Shown here: positions 36,817 through 48,203 of the stretch, piece by piece
Layout: each line of letters begins with the position of its first letter
Position numbering within the stretch: the first letter of the stretch is position 1
Assembly (NCBI GenBank): GCA_023078685.1
Contig: JALGAS010000006.1
Span: 4,030,001 to 4,094,000 of the forward strand
Direction of reading: 5' to 3'
DNA from: Neopestalotiopsis rosae
Lineage: Eukaryota; Ascomycota; Sordariomycetes; Amphisphaeriales; Sporocadaceae
DNA: 64,000 nt
Translations under genes and position numbers: made by a program
Notes under the pieces: model-generated
Told to the model about the DNA's origin: nothing
The model's input: the letters and a program-made list of their open reading frames with translations, nothing else
The model's database searches: none

Positions 36817-37656
36817 TAGACACTTTCGTAGATAAATTGGCGGCCCTAGTGGACTTGTCTGATCAAGACTTTGTGGGGGTCGCAGCACGTGGATAATGGA
36901 ATGATTATAAAACGGCTAGCTTTGTTATCCCTTGTAATTATGAGATTAGGTGACTTTAGTTGCAGCTTCAGCCAGCCCGCAACACTAGACAAGACGCTAT
37001 AGGGAAGCAAACATGACTAAATATTGCTTATTCTGAAGTCTTCATACCCGAAACCTGAATGCCGGCCCGGTCGCTTGGACAAAGTTGCCGGGACGTGGTC
37101 TAGACGAGCTGAATCTTAGCGTAGAAAGGATATACACTGGGGTAAAATGTGTCAGGTCGATGCAAGGGGGGCATCTTCGGTCTAGCCCGGCAATTTAACT
37201 AGGTAATTAATTCGAATGATGTAGACCTAGATACCAACCCCGGCAATGACATATCATCTACTCCATGGCACGTTCGGATTCCAACTCGGAGCCATCGGTG
37301 CTTCGAGCTTGTGGCTTCTTCTGTGCAGAATGTTTGCTCTCAATAGTCAGACAACAATTGACCTGTCATGAAAGTAGCTTTGGTGATACTACATCCGTTT
37401 TCGTATTCGGACTTGCTAAGTATAATGAAGATGTATACAAGCTTATACCAACCGCGACTCCTGTGTCTTTGAACAAGGTCCTCTGGCGGCCTCTGGAATT
37501 TGAGGATCGTAGTTTAGCATTTTCCCACGGGTCGCCTTGTTCAGCTCGGCTCCAACGTAGGAAAGGGGGCACATAGTACACAGCACTCAGTGTTCTATAG
37601 AGTAGTTTGAAAAAGAGGTCTACTACGAGGACGGAGATCTAGCGCGACGCCTCAAC
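36817..37656. other. Intergenic between convergent genes
   Basis: 840 bp between the stop codons of the phosphorylase-like and monooxygenase genes. Two overlapping opposite-strand frames near 37265-37581 lack recognisable features and are not called. Confidence 0.5.
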
Positions 37657-39129
37657 CTATTGCTCAACCTGACCTTGCTCTTGATATTTGGGAACCTTTT
37701 CACCCGCGCGCCACTTGTATTGACTTCCTGGATGATCTTCTGGCAATCTCGTCGTTCCTATGTACGCCTCTCTGGCAGTCGCTCCCTCCTTTTCCACACT
37801 AGTCCTAAATACTCCGCGCCGCTGTAGCTCAGGGATCAAGTACTCAATGATATCCTCAAACGTTCCCGGATTGGTTATGTGCGCCAAGTTGAAGCCGTCC
37901 ACATCAGAGATCTCGATCCACCTCTCAAGCTCTTCCGCGACCGTCTCGGGGCTGCCAATGACCTTGGCCTGTAAGCCACCGACGCTGAGGTACTCCACAA
38001 TGCGCTGCTTGGTCCAGGGCAGGTTGTCTGTGCCGGGGACCGTCGCGGCCCAGCGGCGAACGATGGATTGAATCCGCGGTGAGTCGATTACGCGAAAGTC
38101 CTCGTCGTCCGAGTAGCTCGAGAGGTCGACGCCTGTCCACCCGCCGAATAATGCTAGTGCGCCTTCGCGGTCGGCGTACTTGAGGTGCTCGTCTCGCTTT
38201 GCATAAGCCTCCTCGTCTGTCGCAGCCACAATGACTTGAATTCCGAGGACAACTTTGATGTGCTTGGGGTCACGACCCTCTCGCCTGGCCACATCCCGAA
38301 TGCTCGTGACCGTCTTTTGGACTGCCTCATAGGTTTGGCCTCCAATAAAGATGGCTTCGCCGTGCTTGCCGCCAAAGTTGTTCCCCGCTTCCGACACACC
38401 CGCCTGGAAGAGGAACGGAGTCCGCTGTGGCGATGGCTCACAAAAGTGCGGACCCGGAACCTCGAAGTACTTTCCCTTGTGATGAATCGGCCGCACCGCG
38501 TCCTCGGCAATGTAGACACCCGCCTCCCGATCTTCAATCACGGCGTCGTCCCTGAAGCTGCCTTCCCACAGCTTGTACAAGACCTCCATGTATTCGTGCG
38601 CAATGGCGTATCGCTCGTCATGAGGAATCTGCTCCTTGAGCCCGTGATTCCGTGCCGCGCTGTCCAGATACGACGTGACGATATTCCACGCCAGGCGCCC
38701 GTCGCTGAGATGATCAACGGTGGACAGTCTGCGGGCGAGTGCGTAGGGCTTCTCATAGGTCAGGCTGGCCGTTACGCCAAAGACGAGATTCTTGGTCGCC
38801 GCCGCCATGGCGGGCACAAGGTACAGAGGGTCGTTGACGGGGAATTGGGCCCCGGATGCCAGCGATGGGACGACATTGGCGGGGCCCTTGTACACGTCGT
38901 ACGGGCCCAGCGTGTCGGCGATGAACATGGCGTGAAAATTGGCTTTGTCGAGCAGCTGGGCCAGTTCGACCCAGAACGAGAGTTTCTTGTATTGGCTGGT
39001 CTTGTTTCGGGGGTGTCGCCATTGCCCTGGGGACAAGTGACCTGGTGTATTCATGACAAATGCATTTAGGATCATTTGTTTCTTGGCAGGCGCGCTGCCT
39101 CCATTGTTTGTTGTCGCATTATGTGACAT
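37657..39129 (-). CDS. FMN-dependent monooxygenase, NtaA/SnaA/SoxA-type (luciferase-like fold)
   Basis: Two-component flavin monooxygenase that uses FMNH2 supplied by a separate reductase. Single exon, 490 residues from the first ATG (39129, MSHNATTNNGG); the frame extends only through non-ATG codons. Family features include the opening LNAFVMNTPGHLSPGQWRHP, the FMN-site FHAMFIADTLGPYDVYKG, GVTASLTYEKPYALARR, and SDGRLAWNIVTSYLDSAARN, then the late FQAGVSEAGNNFGGKHGEAIF and DVDGFNLAHITNPGTFED. Length matches the family (about 440-500). Bacterial relatives oxidise nitrilotriacetate, dibenzothiophene sulfone or pristinamycin; the substrate here cannot be read. Absence of introns and high similarity in style to bacterial proteins hint at old horizontal transfer, but such genes are common in fungi. 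It is divergent from the DUR3-type transporter gene. Confidence 0.9.
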   Translation of the reverse strand: MSHNATTNNGGSAPAKKQMILNAFVMNTPGHLSPGQWRHPRNKTSQYKKLSFWVELAQLLDKANFHAMFIADTLGPYDVYKGPANVVPSLASGAQFPVNDPLYLVPAMAAATKNLVFGVTASLTYEKPYALARRLSTVDHLSDGRLAWNIVTSYLDSAARNHGLKEQIPHDERYAIAHEYMEVLYKLWEGSFRDDAVIEDREAGVYIAEDAVRPIHHKGKYFEVPGPHFCEPSPQRTPFLFQAGVSEAGNNFGGKHGEAIFIGGQTYEAVQKTVTSIRDVARREGRDPKHIKVVLGIQVIVAATDEEAYAKRDEHLKYADREGALALFGGWTGVDLSSYSDDEDFRVIDSPRIQSIVRRWAATVPGTDNLPWTKQRIVEYLSVGGLQAKVIGSPETVAEELERWIEISDVDGFNLAHITNPGTFEDIIEYLIPELQRRGVFRTSVEKEGATAREAYIGTTRLPEDHPGSQYKWRAGEKVPKYQEQGQVEQ

Positions 39130-39755
39130 TTTGATCCTCAATTATCTCCCACGCGGTTTCTTGGTCGATGATTTGAAGAGCGTCTGCGGTCAATCAGTAA
39201 AATGCTAAACCCCAAGTAGTAGAAGTCTGAGAGCAGTATTTTAATCCTATATAAACCAAGCGGTCTACTTCTCAACCCCATGTCATTTCCGGATCTGCAT
39301 CGCATCGCTTCATTGCGAGCACATAATACTCATATGCAGGAGATTGACCTCTACAAGCCCATGATTGGCTTCCGATATATTGCCCCACCGTGAATGCTTC
39401 GCCATCTCCAAGCTATAGCACGCCATTGTCCGCCGACCCGGCCCAAGTTGCCGCATTTATACTCGATTGTTCACCTTGCGCAATACGGGTCCTATACGGC
39501 GTGACGTGAAATCTCATTCGTCGAGTGCCCTACCTTATCGCATTTGATCCCGACTTCGCATCGCCGTGAACATGGGGCTCTATCGGGAGGAGTGTGCCGG
39601 CAGCACGGCAGGGGGTCCGTGAGGCACGAAGTCCATCATGCTGAAAGCAGTACTTTAATAAAGGATTTGCAATGCACAGCCCATGGTCCAGCTTGGTAAA
39701 GGCTTAGCCCTCTACACTTGACCATCATTCGCGTAACATTCGTTCACCACCAACC
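39130..39755. promoter_or_regulatory. Divergent promoter of monooxygenase and DUR3-type transporter
   Basis: 626 bp between divergent starts, so the two genes may be co-regulated. It contains a TCGGAAGC on the minus strand at 39368-39375, which matches part of the CGGA cluster near IDO, but no triple CGGA array. Confidence 0.4.
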
Positions 39756-42184
39756 ATGGTCAGCGTATCCGGACTCGAGCTCGTCCCCCAGGGCACGGCC
39801 TACGGGCTGCTGATCGGCCTGGGCGTGCTCTTTTGCGCTGTCATCCTCGTCGCCATCAAGATCCAAAAGGCGTACCTGTCCGAGGACTCGGGCACCTCGG
39901 AAATGTTCATGGTGGCCAACCGGTCCGTCGGCGCCGGGCTCACGGCCTCGGCCGTCTTTTCGTCGTGGATGTGGATCAACGAGACGGTCTTTTCGGTGGC
40001 CATGTGCTACCGATTTGGACTGGCGGTGCCTTTGGTGAGTGAAATCCTCGTACTACTACTTGGTGATTGAAAAGATCTGAATACTAACATTACTTAGTGG
40101 TGGGGTTCCGGGCTTTGCTTCCAGATTGCGCTCATGGCGGCTCTGGGCGTCTTGGCCAAGATTCGAGTGCCATATGCGCACACGTCTCTGGAGATTATAC
40201 GCATGCGCTACGGAAAGGTACGAAGTAAGACTCTTCATTATCTTGGTCAAACAGCTGACAATAATCCAAAATCAAGGTCGGGCACATTGTCTTTATCGTG
40301 CTCAACCTAATAAACAATGTTTTTGGATGTGCATCCATGATCTTGACAGGCTCTCAGTTGATATACGGCGTCTCTGGAATGCACTTTGTAGCAGCGACCA
40401 TTCTGATCCCACTTGGTGGTATGTGTGAATTGATTGGGAAGGGAAAGTCTCATCACTGATAATCCGTCCCAGTGGCAACGGTCAGTCGAGAACACCGCCC
40501 AAGTATAAGAATGGGCGATACACTAACATGCAGATAGGCCTCGGAGAACTACATAACTGGCAACTACCAAGGTTCGCTGCTCACAATGAAGTCACGCGAC
40601 GCCATCATTTGGGGTCTAATTCTCAAGTTTGGAAACCTGGCTCTGGTCGTAATGGTAAGAACGCATAGATTCTCGCTGAACTCGTGGCAACACTGACTAG
40701 AAACGTGTAGGACACAGCATTCTGGCAAAAGTCATTCGCGACCGAAGTCAACGCCACGGTGCCGGGCTACAACATTGCCGCCGTGGCCATATTCGGCATC
40801 CCCTGGGGGCTGGGCACCGTGATCGGATTGACGGCGCGGGCCATTCATAATACGCCCATCTTCCCAACGTACCCCGGCGAGTTCACCGCAGCGCAGGTCA
40901 ATGCCGGCTTCGTCATGCCATACACGGTCAAGGCCCTGATTGGAGACAAGGGCATCGTGGCCTTTTTCGTCTTGCTGTTCATGGCTTTGACGAGCACCGT
41001 GTCTTCGTCCATGATTGCCGTCAGTAGCATTTTGTCATTTGATATTTACAAGACGTATTGGAATGTAAGTGTTATTTTCGCGTAGCATCAAGAACAGTCC
41101 ATTTTGAAGATTTTCGTTTCCCGGTCCCATGTTTGTCCCAGGACTTTTCTAGCTACATTTCACCTGGCGCTCTGGCACTCCAAGGAATTTTCCAGAGATG
41201 AGAAGCTGACAAATCTCGACTTCCCAGCCAAAGGCTTCAGACAAGCGCCTCGTCAAGGTCAGCCACATTGCCGTGGTGATCCACGCCATCTTCATCACGG
41301 CCGTGGCACTGGCGCTCAACTACGGAGGCGCCGACATGACCTGGATCGGCTACTTTCGCCCCGTCATTGCCTGCCCGGGCATCATCCCACTGGCTCTAAC
41401 GCTCTTATGGTCCGGCCAGACCCGCCTTGCGGCCGTCGCCTCCCCCATTCTCGGCTTCCTCACAGGTCTTGGGATATGGCTCGGCACCGCAAAAGCCCTG
41501 TACGGCGCTGTCAACATGACTACGACCGAGGCCAGTCTGCCGGCTCTGTATGGCGCCATTGGGTCCTTTTTCTCGCCTGCCCTGTACTCGGTCATCATCT
41601 CACAGTACGGGCCCTGTGCGTTCGACTGGCGCGAGTTCTTGCGCATCGAACTGGCCGAAGAGGCGCAGATTCATACGGCGACGCCAAACTCGACTGCCTC
41701 GCTGACAGACGAGAAACACGCCGACGAGACGGGATCCTCGAGCACGCCAAAGGTGCTGGGTACAAGTGGGGTGGACGGTATAGAGCACACGCCAAACTTC
41801 GACACGGAAATTTCCCCGTCTCGTGCTACCGAGAAACATGGCGTCGGCTCTTCGTCATCATCAACAAAAATGAGCATTGACGACGTACAACACCCCTTTG
41901 ACCAAGATACACTGCGCGAGCTACATCGATGGCAGCGCATCGCCTGGGTGACCTTTGTCTTCATCGTACTGGTCACGTTTGTGCTGTGGCCCATGCCACT
42001 GTACAGAGACTACGTCTTCACCAAGACATTCTTCTCTAGCTGGACGGCGGTTGCCATCTTTTGGCAATTCTTTGCCTTTTTCGCCATTGTCATCTATCCT
42101 CTATACGATGGACGCAATGAGATTGCAAAGGGTGCTCGAGGCGTTTGGAAAGCAGCTGGGGCCATCTGGGGTTTGCGGAAATGA
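39756..42184 (+). CDS. DUR3-like solute:sodium symporter (urea/polyamine type), apparently lacking a membrane block
   Basis: Plasma-membrane transporter of the SSS family. Exons 39756-40034, 40098-40217, 40277-40418, an 8-nt micro-exon 40473-40480, 40538-40654, 40711-41064 and 41228-42184 give 658 residues. Family motifs are clear: EMFMVANRSVGAGLTASAVF, SSWMWINETVFSVAMCYRFG, PYAHTSLEIIRMRYG, GNYQGSLLTMKSRDAI, IPWGLGTVIGLTARAI, and STVSSSMIAVSSILSFDIYK. Between LIPLG and ASENYITGN, DUR3 homologues have about 60 residues including GG(I/L)KATFLTDY; here only V-A-T is coded, bridged by two good introns (the second has branch CACTAAC). The protein stays in frame, so it is either a shortened variant or non-functional. 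A Ser/Thr-rich cytosolic loop (about residues 490-570) precedes the last two membrane segments. Confidence 0.8.
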
Positions 42185-42257
42185 GAGCAATTGTGGGAAA
42201 GTGCCGAGCATTGTTGCTCACTGTAGGTTGTCATGAATCTGGTTAGAAATCAGGCAA

Positions 42258-45172
42258 TCACATGTAGTGCGCCAAGTCAATATGTCCGCCTTCTTCCAAT
42301 AATGGGAATAGATTAAGGGCACCAAAAACTTGGTCTTGATTTTGTCCCATGCTATTGGTGACGGGAAGTTCTGGCGTATGTGAGGAAGAGTGTATGAAGG
42401 GGAAGATGGACGGATCTAGATCTTCAAAGAATGTCGAGCTAAGATCACGAACAGTGTCGGCACCCTCGCTTGGAGTGACGGTATTGTGATTGGCTGCTGG
42501 TGAATGGAAATTGTTGTCCTGGCTTGGCCGATGTGTGGCCTTTGATGGCTCGCGTGGCTGTCGTGGTGTCAATCCAAATAGTTGGGAAGAACTCTCGGAG
42601 ATTTGCAGTCGTTCGTATCGCTCTTTTCGTTCAAGGTACTCTGTCGCGCTAATGTGCAAAGATTTGATGATCAACGAGTATTGCATGGCGTGCGCGTCAT
42701 GTTTGGCAAAGTGCTCAAGAGCGGCAATGGACATGCGCACGTCCTTGTCTAGGATGCGTCCAAAGTCACCCAGCAGGCCAACGCCTACGACCAGAGAAGC
42801 GGCAAATAGCCATGATCTGGTACTGTGAGCGGGTGAATGTCTGGTTCAATGATGGTGGCACTTACACGATAAAAGGCATGCATCCATCAAGAACGCCAAT
42901 CTGGAGGAGATCCGTCACCGACTCAATCATCAGACTACCTGCGTCGATAGATGCGTTGGCTAGCTTGGAGCGACCAGAGCTACCACTGTCACGGACAGCC
43001 GCTTCGAACTTGGAAGGGCTCTCTGGTAACCGCTTGCACATTTCATACATCAAGAATGGCCGGGACACCAACATGACCGCATAGTAATACGAGCACAAGA
43101 CATGGCAGGCACCGACAATCTTTGCCTCATCTTCTTGTGTGGGTGGTGTTCCAACGATACGTTTGAGCTCGGCAAGCCACCTATTGGACCACTTGCGAAG
43201 CTGTCGCGAGATGCCTTCGGTCAGTTGCAAAGAGATCTTCTTCCGAGAGAAAACTTCCAAGACAATCGTTTCTATAATTAGCAATACTTGGACAGATGAG
43301 TCAAGGAGATCAAAGATTTCATGACCGTCAGTATCCAGTTCGCGATAGGGCACTGTGCAGTCGACATCCGATGTAGCGGGAGGGCGGCCCATGGAAATAC
43401 TGAGAAATAAGTCGATGATTCTGACGCTCTTCCATAGCCGATCTCTGTACACATTAGTCAGCTTCCGCTCCGACAATGATAGCATATGAGTTGTCGCACC
43501 TGTGTCTTCGGATATCATGGCCAAACCTAGAGTTGACCTCTGTTCGATGGGCCCCGATGGAGTAAACAGCGCGAACGGCGATGCCTAGATCTGTCAGTAG
43601 AATGCCATAAGCTTAGTTCATTGTGGGGTACAACTTACCAAAGAAGAGAAAAGCTCCAGTTATTTGGCATGCTCTGAGCATGTAAATGGTGATGAGGGTA
43701 AAGGCTTGAACAGTTCCAACACTCAGCTCACTTCCGAGAGTGGCCAGGGCAAGAACCTTGGCATGTTCAAAATAGCTTGATGCCAAAGAGTCATCGACAG
43801 ACTGAAGCCCAATGGCCAAGACGAGATAGTTGACAGCAGCATGTACATCGTGACCTTTGTGGTCTGACCAGGTCAATATATCATCTACTAGACTCGCGCT
43901 ACCAAATAGGTCGACTAGACCCGAGGTCTGATGAAACGATTGTATTTAGTCAATAAGTCTTTGCGTGCACTGCAAAGGAGGAGACTTACCACGGCAAGGT
44001 ACTTGTTGACAATAGAGTGAACCGTGTCAGTATCGACATAGGGTTCTTGACGGCCAGACGGTACAGCATGGCTTGGGTTGACGTTCTGCAGCACGGGTAC
44101 CCGACCAGTGTGGTGTGCAAAGGCATGGGGGTCGATCCGACAGAGGACCAATTGTCTCACAGTTTGGAAGAAGGAAAGCGGGGCGCAGTCGCCAATAAAG
44201 ACTATATGATAATAGAGACATGTCAACAAGAATACTCTTCCGAAAACGGAAACAGCGGTAACGGTGAAGTAGTGGTTGCTTACTCAGCTTTCCCTGTGCG
44301 TCGTACAAGAGCCGCGCATCTCGGGGCACTTCTGCTTCCTCCTCGACGGAAGAGTCGCGTAGGGCTGAAGCTGCCGAGCCGACCGTGGTGGGCGCGGGAG
44401 TTATGTTAGCGACAACGTGGGACTGCTGCTGCGCTGACGTCGACGCGGGATGATAGGAATTGCTAGCTGCGGCAATATCAGGCGGAGCGGATGAGTGCGC
44501 GGAACTGGGCGGTGCTGTGGTGGTGGTATTGTTGCTGTTTTCACCGTGGTGAGAATGATGCTGCTGCAGTTGCTGTCGCTTCGGCTGGTGTTCCTGGTCG
44601 GATGCCGGGGAGGGCACAGAGTTCAACCGCCGCCGCTTCTGGGGGGTAAAATGGCACGTTTGCGCCCTCTTGTGCCGGGTACAATAGCTGCAAGGTAATT
44701 TCCCGTCACATTTGACTGGTGACTTTGTTAGCATGAATGGTTCGATTTTGCTCTCCAGCCTTTCCCCCGTGTGGGACTTCGGAGCTTTTTGGTGTGTGTG
44801 AGAGAGCGCATGTAAGGTAATTGGAGCTCCAAACCATTCTGGTCTGTCTCTGTCGCAATCCCCGGCTCTGGGTGTGTAGTATCACAAGGCTGTCTTGTCT
44901 TGCTTTTCTGTCTGTATGAATTTTCTTGCACTTTGCGTCCAAAACGTACCTTTTCGGATCTTGCAGGAATCGCAGGCATTGGCAACCCTCACCCGGACAT
45001 ATTGTGGCTCGCGCGGAGATTGGTCCATGTTCTGCTGGTCCTGCTGCTGTTGCTGTTCTAGGCGGGTGCTGTTTTTGTCCTTTTCTTTGTCGTCTTCCGC
45101 CACCTCCAGCGACTGAGCGGCACTGAAGAGATACAACAATCCCTTCCGTCGAGGGCTCGGGGTGCGCGTCAT
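42258..45172 (-). CDS. Zn2Cys6 transcription factor with fungal-specific middle homology domain
   Basis: Nuclear DNA-binding regulator. Seven exons, 44950-45172, 44284-44715, 43990-44201, 43639-43927, 43500-43590, 42866-43444 and 42258-42822, join in frame to 796 residues; introns are 234, 82, 62, 48, 55 and 43 nt. The binuclear zinc cluster is C67-x2-C70-x6-C77-x5-C83-x2-C86-x8-C95, completed across the first intron. Next comes a basic and Gln/His/Thr-rich linker. The Fungal_trans domain starts at about LIFIGDCAPLSFFQTVRQ and includes HDVHAAVNYLVLAIGLQS, TLITIYMLRACQ, and FLSISMGRPPAT. It ends 73 bp from the transporter stop (convergent) and its start faces a promoter with three CGGA repeats that are shared with the IDO/kynureninase promoter, so it is the obvious candidate local regulator. 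Confidence 0.92.
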
Positions 45173-45261
45173 TTACACAATGCGCACACGCACTGCGGGT
45201 TCATAACGTAGTTGATCTGATTGCTTGATTGATTGTGGGCTGAAAGGTCCCGCTGCGAGCA

Positions 45262-45282
45262 TCGGAACTTCGGAAGACGGAT
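45262..45282 (+). promoter_or_regulatory. CGGA direct-repeat array upstream of the Zn2Cys6 gene
   Basis: Three CGGA elements (CGG at 45263, 45271 and 45278; spacing 8 and 7) lie 90-110 bp upstream of the regulator start codon. The 13-mer TCGGAAGACGGAT at 45270-45282 is identical to one at 47618-47630. CGG triplets are the usual half-sites of Zn2Cys6 proteins; the site is predicted, not shown. Confidence 0.5.
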
Positions 45283-45801
45283 GCTCGACGCTAAATACAC
45301 TGACGTTTGAACTTGGTACCCAGTCTGTGCCTGCTGCTACTACCCACTGCCAAGTACTGCAACGCCCAGACCAAGGACCCGAGTCAAGAGATTTCCCACG
45401 ATAAAAAAAATCAATCCCCCACATCCATTATGTTGGGGGAAAGAGAGGGATATCGTCGGGGGTCATCATGGTGCACACTCATTGGTGAATTGAACTCAGG
45501 TCGCACAAAAACCATTCCCAAATGACGTACACGTGTGCAACCACCCGATCATACATTGAAATTCTATCAAAAAAGTCTTGATTGGATGGCAGCCGTGGTC
45601 TCGCCTAAACCGGCAATAGCCAAACCCCTGTGGGCAATATGATGGATGCAGTACTATGTACAATAAGCACAAACCCCTTGAACGCCGAGTCTACCCACGC
45701 TTCACGTAAGAAATGCAAAGCCGAGAGCAGATGATTTTTATCTGACAAATCGCAAAGGTATCCGAATGATGAACGCGACAAAGAAGGACAAGAAAAACAT
45801 T

Positions 45802-47265
45802 TTACATGACCGCATATTCGCTCGACACCCCTGGTGCGGGCTGATCAGGCACCAGCCCGGCTTCGTAGCTCTCGTCGCGTGATTGTTTGAGAAAGGCGGC
45901 GAGAGAGGTACCGCCGGTACCCTTGAGGTCCGACCCGTCTGATGCCGAAGAGGCCTTTGCCAGGTTGAGCGTCTCGCCGACGGGCTGCTTGCGGGCCTGG
46001 ATGATGATGTACTTTGTGACCACCTGGATGTGCGTGCACCGAAAGTCGCCCATGGTCTTGCACGCCAGCTGGTACAGGTCCTTGACCTGCTGGAACTCGG
46101 CGTCGGGCTGCGGCGTCGAGGCAAAGGCCTGCAGGCTGCCCATGCGCGCCAGACTGCGCAGGAACCGCCGGTGCGGCTCCGGCATGTAGGCGCGCACCTT
46201 TTCGTGGTAGCCCATGTTCTTGTCCTTGGCTGCCGCCGACGACACGGGGCATCCCGACAACGTGCTACTCTCCTCTCCTGGCGCCATGCCGGACACGGGA
46301 CAGACCTTTGGCACAGAGGCCTTGTCCGCACCGCCAGTGTGCTCGACGCCGAGGACAACGTCAAAGAACTGGATGAGCGAGCTCTGACCATTGCTTCCGC
46401 CCATGAGCTTGCGCCACGATCCCTTGCCATTGCCCTCGTCGTAAAAGACGCCATTGGGCAGTCCCGCGGCCTCCATGTTGGCGCTGCCGGCTAGGAACGG
46501 GCGGATCTTGTCGTAAAAGAGGGCCGGATCGCAGCGCTCGTACATGCGCTTCAGGAGCTCGTCCATCTTCTTGATGGCGATAATGATTTGTTCAAGCCCC
46601 TTTTTCATCTTGACGTAGTCGCGGCTGTGCGTGGCCTCAATGGCGTCCACCATGAGTGGCATCACCCACGCCGACTGGGCCTCGAGCGCGACCGAGATCA
46701 TGTAAAACCAAGATTCGCTCTCGGTGCCGGTAAAGGTGAGCATGGCCCGCAAGTTGTCGGGATCGCTAAAGTCGCCGTCATTGTTGATGGTCTCGAAATT
46801 CCAGAGCACCAAGCCGGCGTACGTAGCGCACGGCGGAAGGTCAAAGTGCTCAGCCACCTTCAACAGCGGTATCGTGATTTGTGGTGGAAGCACCTTTGAA
46901 GTGTCAGTACTTGTGCTTGATCAATCGTGGAACTGTATAAATACCTCGGAAGGCCTGTCACCGCCCCAGATATAGGCATGTGCCATAAAAACAAGTACCA
47001 CGTAGGCTCGTCGCCATTCCTCTTCCGATTGTAGCCTATCTGTGGAGAGAACTTGACTGCTATCCACAATGTATCGGAGTAGTTTTCTTTCCAAAAGCTC
47101 GGGAAGCTTCTCTGCCAGTAATTCCCATAGAGCGTAGTAGGGGTCTGTTAATCTTTGTAATGGGGCAGAACTCGGCAGAAAGCCGTTCTTTGAGACATCG
47201 TATTTTCTCGAAATGGTTTCCTGTGTGCTTGTAGCGGGAACACAAGGCTCTATCAAGGCCGGCAT
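45802..47265 (-). CDS. Indoleamine 2,3-dioxygenase family protein
   Basis: Haem enzyme converting L-tryptophan and O2 to N-formylkynurenine, the first step of the kynurenine pathway. Two exons, 46945-47265 and 45802-46893, with a 51-nt intron, give 470 residues. The splice restores the family motif GGDRPSEVLPPQITIPLL. Other signatures are FTGTESESWFYMISVALE, MPEPHRRFLRSL and the haem-ligand segment FRCTHIQVVTKYIIIQA, where H395 matches the proximal histidine of human IDO1. Between LGVEHTGG and the MPEPHRRFL segment is an insert with two Cys-Pro-Val motifs, KVCPVSG (C305) and SGCPVSS (C322). Cytosolic, no targeting signal. Divergent from kynureninase across a 1.1-kb promoter. Fungi usually have several IDO paralogues; which one this is cannot be decided here. 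Confidence 0.92.
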
Positions 47266-47617
47266 GGTGAAAATGTCTTGAGATGTTTTGTTGATTGTCG
47301 GTGTAGACTATCCGGCGGGTAACAAAGTGTTGTATTGTATGACCGTGCGTGTCAATATCCAAGAGAATATGATATTAATTGTTGTACCCAAGTGGCCAAA
47401 ACGATTGAATTATAGGTTCAAACTATGCGGTGAATGTGAATAGGAAACATACGATGCAGTTGTGATTCGAAGCAACCATCCACTTTTGCCAATCTTTGAG
47501 ATCTGTAGGACATGGACGACTGCTGCCGAAACGGGATGCCCATTCCTTGTTTACCGTAAAATGAGCTCCGAGTTGATTGCGATCCCGGGTCCGGTACTGT
47601 CAGTGCCATGTGCAAGC

Positions 47618-47638
47618 TCGGAAGACGGATCTCGGAAG
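47618..47638 (+). promoter_or_regulatory. CGGA direct-repeat array in IDO/kynureninase promoter
   Basis: CGG triplets at 47619, 47626 and 47633 (spacing 7 and 7), reading TCGGAAGACGGAT followed by CTCGGAAG. The first 13 bases equal the array next to the Zn2Cys6 gene. Position is about 355 bp upstream of IDO and 760 bp upstream of kynureninase. Confidence 0.5.
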
Positions 47639-48187
47639 CTGGGCCAAATTGCGGTCGCGGAGGCTATTTTGATGTTTGACGGGCAGCGGCATTTCCGGGA
47701 ATAACACGGTTGGTTTCATGATGTAGTTGACTTGGCAGATATTTTCTTCTTCTTTTGTAGTCAAAGCAAACAGGCAACAGTATGCATGTGTGCAGTCAAT
47801 TTTGGTCCTCCGCATTTCTGCAGTTGGAGGCTCATGGCATTGTGTGCATAGTTTTAGCCGCACCTTGTATTTGACCGACACAACGAATCAATTGATCAAT
47901 TGGTTTCTAACAATGGGATGAAATCGGAAATCTAGTACGATTGACTCAAAATGATTTTGATTGCACAGAATCAGTATTAATTGATACTTCCACTGGTTAT
48001 GATCGAGTGAACAATTTTTGCTTGGGCCTCATGTTTCTCATACATACCAGCAATGCCAAGCAGCAATCGAGACCACGTCCAGATCACGATCGTAGCGTCA
48101 AGTCTTTGCGACATGAGTTTTCATGATTGAGTATTGCCATTACCTGTCTTGAAAATCAAAGCAAGGCGAAATTCACATCCAAGGTAC

Positions 48188-48203
48188 TTCGGATGTTCGG
48201 ATG
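48188..48203 (+). promoter_or_regulatory. Tandem TTCGGATG pair upstream of kynureninase
   Basis: Two perfect adjacent copies of TTCGGATG, about 190 bp upstream of the kynureninase start. They repeat the CGGA core with 8-bp spacing, like part of the two arrays above. Confidence 0.4.

Noticed and set aside
45738..46454. 238-codon frame inside the IDO gene on the same strand
   Set aside because: Arg/Ser-rich out-of-frame shadow of the GC-rich IDO exon.
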